From Vibrio qingdaonensis (GTDB lineage: Bacteria > Pseudomonadota > Gammaproteobacteria > Enterobacterales > Vibrionaceae), in the NCBI RefSeq assembly GCF_026191675.1, contig NZ_JAKRRY010000009.1, positions 1 to 64,000 of the forward strand: 64,000 bases of DNA, in the 5' to 3' direction. The notes under the pieces were generated by a model. That model searched no databases, was not told where the DNA came from, and was given only the letters and a program-made list of their open reading frames with translations. Position numbers and translations under genes: made by a program. This document shows, in pieces, positions 56,747-64,000 of this stretch (positions are counted from its first letter, which is position 1; every line of letters starts with the position of its first letter).

Positions 56747-57589
56747 TTGAAACAACGAATTATAACAGCTCTAATCCTCGCTCCGCTGGTGGTTTGGGGT
56801 ATTTTTTCTCTGCCATTTTTGTGGTTTATGATAGCGGTTGCTGCCATTACCCTTATTGGCGCGTGGGAATGGACACAATTTACGTTAACGCCATCGCGTC
56901 TTGTCGCCATGCTGCCACCTGTGATTGCTATCGCGTTATCGGTATTGCTTATTCCAGTTGACGTCATAGCATTTAATCAAGTCGGGTTAGCTCATATTAC
57001 TATATTGGGTGTGGGATGTAGTTGGTGGTTGATCGCCAGTGGTCTCGCTATGACATACCCTAAATCGGCTAACTATTGGCAGCATTCTAATCTGCTACGA
57101 CACCTATTTGGCTTATTAACTCTGCTGCCGTTTTTATGGAGTATACTCATACTTCGTGCTCAAGCGTATCATCAAGACCCTTACCACGGTGCTAAACTCG
57201 TGTTGTTTGTTTGCCTTATCGTTTGGGCAGCAGATAGTGGTGCCTATTTTGCGGGTAAAAGCTTGGGTAAACGAAAAATGGCCCCTCATGTCAGTCCTAA
57301 TAAAACGATTGAAGGTTTGTTAGGGGGAATTGTTACAGCGCTAGGTGTGGCATGGGGAAGCTCGATTATGTTTGATATTGAGTTTACCAGCGCAACTAGC
57401 ATGGTTTTCATTACATTAGCTACGGTTGTCATCTCAGTGTTGGGCGATCTTGTTGAGAGTATGTTCAAGCGTGTGTCTAAAATAAAGGACAGCAGCAACA
57501 TTATTCCAGGTCATGGAGGCGTATTGGATCGCGTTGACAGTTTAACGGCCGCATTCCCAATTTTTGCTCTTCTTTATCTCATTTTCTAA
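56747..57589 (+). CDS. cdsA: Phosphatidate cytidylyltransferase
   Basis: CdsA makes CDP-diacylglycerol, the precursor of all major phospholipids. The 280-residue inner-membrane enzyme has about seven membrane segments and the family signature KRVSKIKDSSNIIPGHGGVL with its following DRVDS. The start is TTG (MKQRIITALILAPLV) with AAGGA 9 bases before it. It lies 12 bases after uppS. Confidence 0.97.
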   Translation: MKQRIITALILAPLVVWGIFSLPFLWFMIAVAAITLIGAWEWTQFTLTPSRLVAMLPPVIAIALSVLLIPVDVIAFNQVGLAHITILGVGCSWWLIASGLAMTYPKSANYWQHSNLLRHLFGLLTLLPFLWSILILRAQAYHQDPYHGAKLVLFVCLIVWAADSGAYFAGKSLGKRKMAPHVSPNKTIEGLLGGIVTALGVAWGSSIMFDIEFTSATSMVFITLATVVISVLGDLVESMFKRVSKIKDSSNIIPGHGGVLDRVDSLTAAFPIFALLYLIF

Positions 57590-57592
57590 TCT

Positions 57593-57623
57593 CATAAAGA
57601 GGGTGTTCATCACCCTCTTTATG
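57593..57623 (+). repeat. 13-bp inverted repeat between cdsA and ispC
   Basis: CATAAAGAGGGTG and CACCCTCTTTATG pair perfectly around 5 bases. It has no T-run and lies 4 bases after the cdsA stop and 23 before ispC, so it may modulate expression within the operon. Confidence 0.7.
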
Positions 57624-57645
57624 TTCGATAAGCGGTTGTACTAGC

Positions 57646-58845
57646 ATGCAAAATTTAACCATCCTTGGTGCTACAGGCTCTATTGGCGCAAGCACCCTTA
57701 AAGTGGTCGCTCAAAACCCTTCGCTTTACTCAATCTATGCTCTAGTGGGCGGCAAAAATGTGACCAAAATGGCCGCACTGTGCCTGCAATGGCAGCCCAA
57801 ATTTGCTGTAGTGGCAGAAGAGAGTGATGCGAAACGTCTGCGAACAGAGCTAAACGGTTTGGTCGATACTCAGATCCTGTTCGGACAGGATGCAATGTGC
57901 CAGGTTTCAGCTGATGATGACGTTGATATGGTTATGGCTGCCATCGTGGGTGCCGCAGGCTTATTACCGACTCTAGCCGCGGTGAAGGCCGGTAAGCGTA
58001 TACTCCTTGCCAATAAAGAAGCCTTGGTCATGTCTGGGCAACTGTTTATTGATGCGGTTCGTACTTCTGGAGCTCAGCTTCTTCCCGTCGATAGTGAGCA
58101 TAATGCTATCTTCCAATGCTTGCCGACTTCAATTCAAACCGATCTTGGCTATTGTGATTTAGCGCAAGCTGGGATTGAGCATATATTATTAACCGGCTCC
58201 GGTGGTCCATTCCGTTATAGTGATGTATCTAGCCTGTCGTCAGTGACACCAGCACAAGCGATTGCTCACCCTAATTGGTCTATGGGACCTAAAATTTCGG
58301 TGGACTCCGCGACAATGATGAATAAAGGGCTGGAGTTTATTGAAGCTAAATGGCTGTTTAACACTAATAAAGATCAGCTGAAGGTTATTATTCATCCTCA
58401 ATCTGTGATCCATTCTATGGTTCAATATCAAGATGGCTCTGTACTCGCGCAAATGGGGCAGCCTGATATGGCAACACCGATCGCTTACTCGATGTCGTAC
58501 CCAGAGCGAATCCCGGCGGGCGTTCCATCTCTAGACTTTACTAAGATGAATGAGCTGACCTTCTTAGAGGTTGATTTTGAACGTTACCCATGTCTTGCTC
58601 TAGCGATTGAAGCTTGTTATGAAGGTCAGCATGCGACAACCGCTATTAACGCTGCTAATGAGGTCGCGGTTGAAGCCTTTTTATCGGGTGGGATAAGCTT
58701 CACCGATATTAGCATGATAAATGAGCGTGTTATGTCGAAGGTTTGTGCATCAAACCAATATAACGTGTTAAGTGACTTGGAAAGCATTCTTGAGCTAGAT
58801 AGAATGGCTCGAATCTATGCGGGCGAGATTGTACACAGTAAGTAA
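57646..58845 (+). CDS. ispC: 1-deoxy-D-xylulose 5-phosphate reductoisomerase
   Basis: IspC (Dxr) makes MEP from DXP with NADPH, the first committed step of the non-mevalonate isoprenoid pathway and the target of fosmidomycin. The 399-residue protein has the NADPH site [28 protein letters not shown], the metal-binding [11 protein letters not shown], and [10 protein letters not shown]. Length matches E. coli (398). It lies between cdsA and rseP. Confidence 0.98.
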   Translation: MQNLTILGATGSIGASTLKVVAQNPSLYSIYALVGGKNVTKMAALCLQWQPKFAVVAEESDAKRLRTELNGLVDTQILFGQDAMCQVSADDDVDMVMAAIVGAAGLLPTLAAVKAGKRILLANKEALVMSGQLFIDAVRTSGAQLLPVDSEHNAIFQCLPTSIQTDLGYCDLAQAGIEHILLTGSGGPFRYSDVSSLSSVTPAQAIAHPNWSMGPKISVDSATMMNKGLEFIEAKWLFNTNKDQLKVIIHPQSVIHSMVQYQDGSVLAQMGQPDMATPIAYSMSYPERIPAGVPSLDFTKMNELTFLEVDFERYPCLALAIEACYEGQHATTAINAANEVAVEAFLSGGISFTDISMINERVMSKVCASNQYNVLSDLESILELDRMARIYAGEIVHSK

Positions 58846-58888
58846 CAACGCTGGCAGTGAGCTGAGCTCAGCGCGTACTAATAACTAT

Positions 58889-58920
58889 CACTAGTAACCA
58901 TCATCACTAGTAACCATCAT
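58889..58920 (+). repeat. Two direct copies of a 16-base repeat upstream of rseP
   Basis: CACTAGTAACCATCAT occurs twice in direct succession between ispC and rseP. A partial third copy may precede it. It is likely a simple duplication. Confidence 0.85.
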
Positions 58921-58954
58921 CACAAGGCGTATGAGCCATGAGAGATAATTGACT

Positions 58955-60313
58955 ATGACAGACATACTGTGGAACTTTGCCTCCTTTGTGATTGCCCTAG
59001 GAGTGCTCGTCGCTGTGCACGAGTTCGGCCATTTTTGGGTGGCAAGGAAGTGTGGCGTTTACGTCGAAAAGTTTTCGATTGGGTTCGGTAAATCTATCTG
59101 GTCAAAGACGGGCAGCGATGGCACTGAATACAGTGTTGCGATGATTCCTCTTGGTGGCTATGTCAAGATGCTAGATAGCCGTGTTGACGAAGTCTCTGAG
59201 GCGGATCACAAGTATGCTTTTGACAAAAAGCCTCTTTGGAAAAGAACCGCTATTGTGGGGGCTGGACCGGCATTTAACTTTATTTTTGCCGTGTTTGCCT
59301 ATTGGTTAGTGTTTCTGATTGGTGTTCCTGCTGTAAAGCCTGTGATCGGTGAAGTGACGCCGCATTCTATTGCTGCCCAAGCTGGTTTCGAACCCGGAAT
59401 GCAGATTAAATCTGTTGATGGTAAGCAAACGCTAGATTGGGAGTCGGTGAATTTGGGTTTGGTATCTCATATTGGAGATAATCAAATGACGGTCACAGTT
59501 TCATCCAGTGACCAAATAGGAACGGATAAAAAATTAACATTTGACCTGTCTGGTTGGAACTTTAACCCAGAAACAGAGTCTGCTATGGGGACGCTTGGTT
59601 TTAGACCGTACTCGCCGTCCATCAGAACGACATTAGCAAATGTGAGTAGTGATGGCGCTGGTGCGGCAGCAGGCATTTTAGCTGGCGACAAGATTATTGC
59701 GATTGACGGGCAAGCTATCCAGCAATGGCAACAAGTCGTCAATGCGATTCAAGCGAACCCTAATACACCAGTTGATGTCACGGTTGATAGAAACGGCGAC
59801 GACATGACACTATCGCTGATGCCAAATTCAAGAACATTGAAGGATGGGACTACAATTGGTTTCGCTGGTATCGCACCAGAAATGGAAGCGTGGCCCGAAG
59901 ATTATCGTTTTGATCTCCAGTATGGTCCGGTTGAATCTGTTGGGCGAGCATTTGTTAAAACTGGCCAGATTATAGAACTCACCGTTTCCATGCTGAAAAA
60001 GCTGATTACGGGTGATGTGGGTCTTAACAATTTAAGTGGCCCTATTTCCATTGCAAAGGGAGCAGGGGCGACGGCCGATTATGGTTTGGTGTACTTTTTA
60101 GGCTTTTTAGCGCTGATTAGTGTCAACCTTGGAATAATAAATTTGGTGCCATTACCGATGCTAGACGGTGGTCATTTGCTGTTTTTTGCAATCGAAGCGG
60201 TCATTCGTAGACCGGTGCCAGAAAAAATACAAGAAATGGGTTATCGAGTGGGTGGGGCGATTATTTTTTCACTCATGTTGATCGCAATTTTTAACGATTT
60301 TACACGCCTCTGA
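58955..60313 (+). CDS. rseP: Site-2 protease RseP
   Basis: RseP is the intramembrane zinc protease that cuts RseA to release sigma-E, and it also clears signal peptide remnants. The 452-residue inner-membrane protein has HEFGH (residues 22-26), two periplasmic PDZ domains (about 115-290) and the second metal motif PLPMLDGGHLLFFAIE near the C-terminus. The ATG at 58955 is preferred over the upstream TTG. bamA follows after 48 bases. Confidence 0.97.
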   Translation: MTDILWNFASFVIALGVLVAVHEFGHFWVARKCGVYVEKFSIGFGKSIWSKTGSDGTEYSVAMIPLGGYVKMLDSRVDEVSEADHKYAFDKKPLWKRTAIVGAGPAFNFIFAVFAYWLVFLIGVPAVKPVIGEVTPHSIAAQAGFEPGMQIKSVDGKQTLDWESVNLGLVSHIGDNQMTVTVSSSDQIGTDKKLTFDLSGWNFNPETESAMGTLGFRPYSPSIRTTLANVSSDGAGAAAGILAGDKIIAIDGQAIQQWQQVVNAIQANPNTPVDVTVDRNGDDMTLSLMPNSRTLKDGTTIGFAGIAPEMEAWPEDYRFDLQYGPVESVGRAFVKTGQIIELTVSMLKKLITGDVGLNNLSGPISIAKGAGATADYGLVYFLGFLALISVNLGIINLVPLPMLDGGHLLFFAIEAVIRRPVPEKIQEMGYRVGGAIIFSLMLIAIFNDFTRL

Positions 60314-60361
60314 TATCAGAATTTAGGCAGCAGTATTAGCAAAGGATTAATTAGAGCAGGT

Positions 60362-62797
60362 ATGGCGATTAAGCATATTCTATTCGCGTCTCTACTAGCG
60401 ACCAGTGTGTCGGCGAATGGAGCTGAGGATTTTGTTGTACAGGACATTCGTATTGAAGGCTTGCAAAGGGTAGCACTGGGTGCTGCGCTATTGAAAATGC
60501 CGGTACGAATTGGTGACACGGTTGATGGGAAGGATATCTCAGAAATTATTAACGCGCTCTACAAGTCTGGTAACTTTGAAGACATCAAGGTTTTGCGAGA
60601 TCAAGATGCGCTTGTTGTTCAGGTGACAGAGCGTCCGACAATTGCCAGCATTTCGTTCTCAGGAAATGACGCGATTAAGGAAGAGCAGCTACAGCAAAAC
60701 TTGGACGCGTCTGGTGTTATTGTTGGTGAAGCGCTCGATCGTACGACGCTGAGCAACATAGAAAAAGGGTTAGAAGACTTTTACTACAGCGTGGGTAAAT
60801 ACAACGCTAAAGTACAGGCGGTTGTGACGCCGCTACCACGTAATCGTTCGGATTTGAAATTTGTCTTTACTGAGGGCGTATCTGCGAAAATTAAGCAGAT
60901 AAACTTTATCGGCAACCAAGTCTTTACTGATGATGAGTTACGCTCTCGCTTTAATTTGAATGTAGACGTTGCATGGTGGAATTTCCTTGCCGACGATAAA
61001 TACCAGAAGCAAGTATTGGCTGGTGATATTGAAGCATTGAAATCCTATTACCTTGATCGTGGTTACTTGAAGTTTAAAGTCGATACCACACAAGTTTCTA
61101 TCTCTCCGGATAAAAAAGGTGTCTACATTACGTTAGGCATTGATGAAGGCGCACCTTACCAAGTCGAAGGGGTGAAATTCCGCGGACAACTCATTGGTAA
61201 AGAAGCCGAGTTTCAAGGCATGGTTCCGTTTAAAGACGGCGATACCTACAACGGCTCAAGTGTCACAGCGCTAGAAGAAAGCATTAAGCGAGTACTGGGT
61301 GAATCAGGTTATGCTTACCCACAAGTACGGACTATTCCGGAGTTTGACGATGAGAATAACCAAGTTTCCTTGGTCATTAATGTCGAGTCCGGTAATCGTA
61401 TCTACGTGCGTGACATTCGTTTCACAGGTAACAACTCAACGAAAGATGAAGTGTTACGCCGTGAAATGCGTCAAATGGAAGCCAGCTGGCTGAACTCTCG
61501 CTCTATTGACGTAGGTAAAGACCGATTAAACCGTCTGGGCTTCTTTGAAACCGTAGATGTACAAACGGTTCGAGTGCCAGGCTCTGAAGATCAAGTCGAT
61601 TTAGTTTATGACGTCAAAGAGGCCAACTCTGGCAGTGTCAACTTTGGTGTCGGCTATGGTACGGAATCAGGGATCAGTTTCCAGGTTGGTCTACAGCAAG
61701 ATAACTTTGCTGGTAGCGGTGACCGTGTTGGTATCAGCGCAATGACCAACAAGTATCAAAAGAACATTACCTTAGACTACCGAGACCCATACTGGAACTT
61801 GGATGGTGTCAGCTTAGGTGGGCAGATTTTCTACAACGAATTTGAAGCCTCTAAAGCGGGTATTATTGACTATACCGACCAAAGCTACGGCGGAACGCTG
61901 ACTTGGGGTTTCCCGGTTGACGAACTAAACTACGTTGAATTTGGTGGTGGTTATACCCACAGTCGCCTTGGCAACATCAAAGAATACGTACAGATTGAAA
62001 AATTCTTACAAGCGCAAGAGAAGAACCGTGATGCGGAAGGTAACCTAATTACCGATGATTTCCACATGACAGCGGCATGGACTCGAAACAACTTGAACCG
62101 TGGTCGCTTCCCGACAGCGGGTAACCATCAAAAACTCTATGGTAAGGTAACGGTTCCTGGCTCGGATGTTCAATACTTCAAGACACAATATGACGTTAGG
62201 CAGTATTTTCCGATAACACAAAGTCACAATTTTACGTTATTGTTAAAAGGTCGATTGGGTTACGGTAACGGTTACGGACAAACCAATGGTAATGACAACC
62301 TATTGCCATTCTACGAGAACTTCTATGTCGGTGGTTTCTCTACGTTACGTGGCTTTAGACAAAACTCGGTAGGCCCGAAAGCCGTTTATGATGATCCTAA
62401 CGGCTGTTCAAGTAATGTTGGTGGCAATAACCCATGTTATTCCGCAACTGAGCAGTCGGTGGGTGGTAACGCGGTTGCATTAGCGAGTGTTGAACTTATC
62501 GTACCGACACCATTTGCGTCTGACGAGTTCCGCAACCAAATTCGTACCAGTGTGTTCTTTGATGCCGCGAGCTTATGGGATACAGAGTTTACGTATTTGT
62601 CACCGGACCCTAACATGTCAGGGCAGAAATACTATTACGATTACTCGGATCCATCGAATTATCGAGCATCCGTCGGCGTAGCAGTTCAATGGATGTCTCC
62701 AATGGGACCATTGGTATTTTCACTAGCAACACCAGTTAAGAAGTTTGAAGGTGATAAAACAGAAGCCTTCACATTTACGATTGGTAATACGTTCTAG
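60362..62797 (+). CDS. bamA: Outer-membrane protein assembly factor BamA
   Basis: BamA is the central beta-barrel of the BAM complex. The 811-residue protein has a signal peptide ([20 protein letters not shown]), five periplasmic POTRA domains (about 23-425, first [20 protein letters not shown]), and a 16-strand barrel (about 425-811) ending in Phe (FTFTIGNTF). The conserved loop-6 motif appears as [11 protein letters not shown] (canonical RGF). It lies in the usual rseP-bamA-skp-lpxD order. Confidence 0.98.
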   Translation: MAIKHILFASLLATSVSANGAEDFVVQDIRIEGLQRVALGAALLKMPVRIGDTVDGKDISEIINALYKSGNFEDIKVLRDQDALVVQVTERPTIASISFSGNDAIKEEQLQQNLDASGVIVGEALDRTTLSNIEKGLEDFYYSVGKYNAKVQAVVTPLPRNRSDLKFVFTEGVSAKIKQINFIGNQVFTDDELRSRFNLNVDVAWWNFLADDKYQKQVLAGDIEALKSYYLDRGYLKFKVDTTQVSISPDKKGVYITLGIDEGAPYQVEGVKFRGQLIGKEAEFQGMVPFKDGDTYNGSSVTALEESIKRVLGESGYAYPQVRTIPEFDDENNQVSLVINVESGNRIYVRDIRFTGNNSTKDEVLRREMRQMEASWLNSRSIDVGKDRLNRLGFFETVDVQTVRVPGSEDQVDLVYDVKEANSGSVNFGVGYGTESGISFQVGLQQDNFAGSGDRVGISAMTNKYQKNITLDYRDPYWNLDGVSLGGQIFYNEFEASKAGIIDYTDQSYGGTLTWGFPVDELNYVEFGGGYTHSRLGNIKEYVQIEKFLQAQEKNRDAEGNLITDDFHMTAAWTRNNLNRGRFPTAGNHQKLYGKVTVPGSDVQYFKTQYDVRQYFPITQSHNFTLLLKGRLGYGNGYGQTNGNDNLLPFYENFYVGGFSTLRGFRQNSVGPKAVYDDPNGCSSNVGGNNPCYSATEQSVGGNAVALASVELIVPTPFASDEFRNQIRTSVFFDAASLWDTEFTYLSPDPNMSGQKYYYDYSDPSNYRASVGVAVQWMSPMGPLVFSLATPVKKFEGDKTEAFTFTIGNTF

Positions 62798-62874
62798 TAT
62801 TAGAGCGCAGAATTTACACTTTAGAGCCTAGTTGATAGGCGATAGAATATTGCATATAAATAGAGGAATTGACC

Positions 62875-63384
62875 TTGAAAAACATGATGAAAGCGGCTGG
62901 TCTTGGCCTGGTAATCCTAACGTCTTCACTTTTTGCTAATGCAGCGGAAGCGGCACAAAAAATTGGTTATGTGAATACGCTTCAGGTGTTCCAAGCGTTA
63001 CCACAACGTGAGGCTGTTCTTCAAAAGCTTCAAAGTGAATTCAAAGATAAAGCGGCGGAATTGCAAGCTATTCAAGCGGATGCGGCTAAGAAAATGGAAA
63101 AGCTACAACGTGATGGCGAGCTATTAGGTACAGAAGAAGTAGAAAAACTTCGTATCGAGATCGGTCAACTTGATAGTAAGTACAAAATCAAAGGTCAGGC
63201 TCTAGAAAAAGCAAGCCAACGTCGTGAAGCAGAAGAAAAGCAAAAGCTATTTAAAGTGATCCAAGAGGCAGTAGAGAAAGTCGCACAGAAGCAAGGCTAC
63301 GACATGATCATTGACATTCAAGCGGTCGGTTACGCGAAAGAAGAGTTCAATATCTCTCAAAACGTTATTGATTCACTTAAATAG
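62875..63384 (+). CDS. skp: Periplasmic chaperone Skp (OmpH)
   Basis: Skp holds unfolded outer-membrane proteins in the periplasm on their way to BamA. The 169-residue protein has a signal peptide (about residues 1-25, MKNMMKAAGLGLVILTSSLF), then KIGYVNTLQVF and the long alpha-helical tentacles rich in Lys/Glu/Gln. The start is TTG at 62875, with GAGG 8 bases upstream; ATGs at 62884/62887 are poorer. lpxD follows after 58 bases. Confidence 0.95.
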   Translation: MKNMMKAAGLGLVILTSSLFANAAEAAQKIGYVNTLQVFQALPQREAVLQKLQSEFKDKAAELQAIQADAAKKMEKLQRDGELLGTEEVEKLRIEIGQLDSKYKIKGQALEKASQRREAEEKQKLFKVIQEAVEKVAQKQGYDMIIDIQAVGYAKEEFNISQNVIDSLK

Positions 63385-63442
63385 TTGATTCGATTAAGTA
63401 ATTGAACAGAAAGCAATAGATTGAGAAAGCGGTAGGACAATG

Positions 63443-64000
63443 ATGACAGAAATGACTTTAGCGAAACTTGCTGAAATCACCAACGGCCAATTACATGGCG
63501 ACGGGGACACTCGTATCCATGCGGTTGCGCCAATGGATAGTGCTGGTAAAGGTGAGATTACTTTCCTGACAAATGCAAAATATGCGAAGCATTTAGCGGA
63601 GAGTCACGCTTCTGCCGTCATGGTTAAAGCCGCTGAACTAGAGCATTGTCATACCAACGCTCTAGTGGTTGCCGATCCTTATGTGGCTTACGCAAAAGTG
63701 GCCCAAGCCTTGGATTCAACGCCAAAAGCAGCTGAAGGTATTGCCGCGACTGCGGTTATTTCTTCTGAGGCTAAATTGGGAGCAAATGTTTCTGTTGGCG
63801 CTAATGCTGTGATTGAAGCCGGGGCAGAGCTGGCGGACAACGTTAGCGTTGGCGCGGGTTGCTTTATAGGTAAGGGTGCCAAGTTAGGTGCTCATACTCA
63901 ATTATGGTCAAATGTCAGCATTTATCATCGTGTTGAGTTAGGTGAGCACTGTTTAGTCCAAGCAAACACGGTGATTGGCTCCGACGGTTTTGGTTATGCA
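63443..64000 (+). CDS. lpxD: UDP-3-O-acylglucosamine N-acyltransferase, N-terminal part
   Basis: LpxD adds the second acyl chain in lipid A synthesis. The visible 186 residues, about half the protein, begin [20 protein letters not shown]. They show the uridine-binding domain ([11 protein letters not shown]...[12 protein letters not shown]) and then the first left-handed beta-helix hexapeptide repeats ([20 protein letters not shown]). It runs off the right edge. The ATG at 63443 has AGG 6 bases upstream; the adjacent ATG at 63440 is possible. Confidence 0.96.
   Translation, partial: MTEMTLAKLAEITNGQLHGDGDTRIHAVAPMDSAGKGEITFLTNAKYAKHLAESHASAVMVKAAELEHCHTNALVVADPYVAYAKVAQALDSTPKAAEGIAATAVISSEAKLGANVSVGANAVIEAGAELADNVSVGAGCFIGKGAKLGAHTQLWSNVSIYHRVELGEHCLVQANTVIGSDGFGYA

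Overview
The window is a piece of a Vibrio (gammaproteobacterial) chromosome. This rests on three things. The tmRNA at 16621-16987 encodes the Vibrio-type proteolysis tag ANDENYALAA. The dnaK-dnaJ locus is followed by a five-gene minor-pilin cluster, as in V. cholerae. Gene blocks such as smpB-ratA-rnfH-bamE-recN-nadK-grpE and map-rpsB-tsf-pyrH-frr-uppS-cdsA-ispC-rseP-bamA-skp-lpxD are also typical. I cannot fix the species.

Region 1 (1 to about 16,600) is an accessory island inserted at the 3' end of ssrA; it runs off the left edge. Next to ssrA is a P4/CP4-57-type integrase. It is followed on the same strand by two unknown genes, an AlpA-like regulator, a YfjI-like DUF3987 protein and a YfjJ/inovirus Gp2-like replication-type protein. 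This matches the order seen in the E. coli ssrA-inserted element CP4-57. Further left are a LysM lipoprotein, a DUF2913 protein, small unknown proteins, an island-borne HU and a DUF805 membrane protein. Then comes a toxin (LysM, pyocin-S domain, C-terminal HNH-type nuclease) with a likely immunity gene, two decayed genes, and a type I restriction-modification locus (hsdM-hsdS-hsdR, hsdR cut by the window edge). The island combines mobility, defence (RM) and competition (toxin/immunity) functions.

Region 2 (16,600-27,760) is core: ssrA-smpB (trans-translation), ratA-rnfH, bamE, SOS-regulated recN with two LexA boxes, nadK, and the heat-shock genes grpE and dnaK-dnaJ with visible sigma-32 promoters at grpE and dnaK. 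A DAACS-type sodium symporter lies between grpE and dnaK. A seven-copy 7-bp tandem repeat, enclosed in a 13-bp inverted repeat, lies between dnaK and dnaJ.

Region 3 (27,800-38,000) holds type IV minor pilins (one divergent pilE-like gene, then fimT-pilW-pilX-pilV-like genes), an AbgT-family transporter, S-formylglutathione hydrolase with a divergent LysR regulator, tadA, an unannotated 45-residue basic ORF, and mltF.

Region 4 (38,000-52,230) holds purL with a PurR operator, DUF3622, DUF533/TerB-like, proS, trmO, a second AbgT transporter, DUF3461, glnD and map.

Region 5 (52,230-64,000) is the large core cluster: rpsB (with a structured t44-like leader)-tsf, pyrH-frr, uppS-cdsA-ispC-rseP-bamA-skp and the start of lpxD. 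It covers translation, UMP synthesis, isoprenoid and phospholipid precursors, and outer-membrane assembly.

The most interesting material is in the island. The best candidates are the unknown 73/355-residue gene pair, which has a hairpin that could hide the second gene's ribosome binding site, and the modular nuclease toxin. The small unannotated ORFs and the repeat element between dnaK and dnaJ come next.
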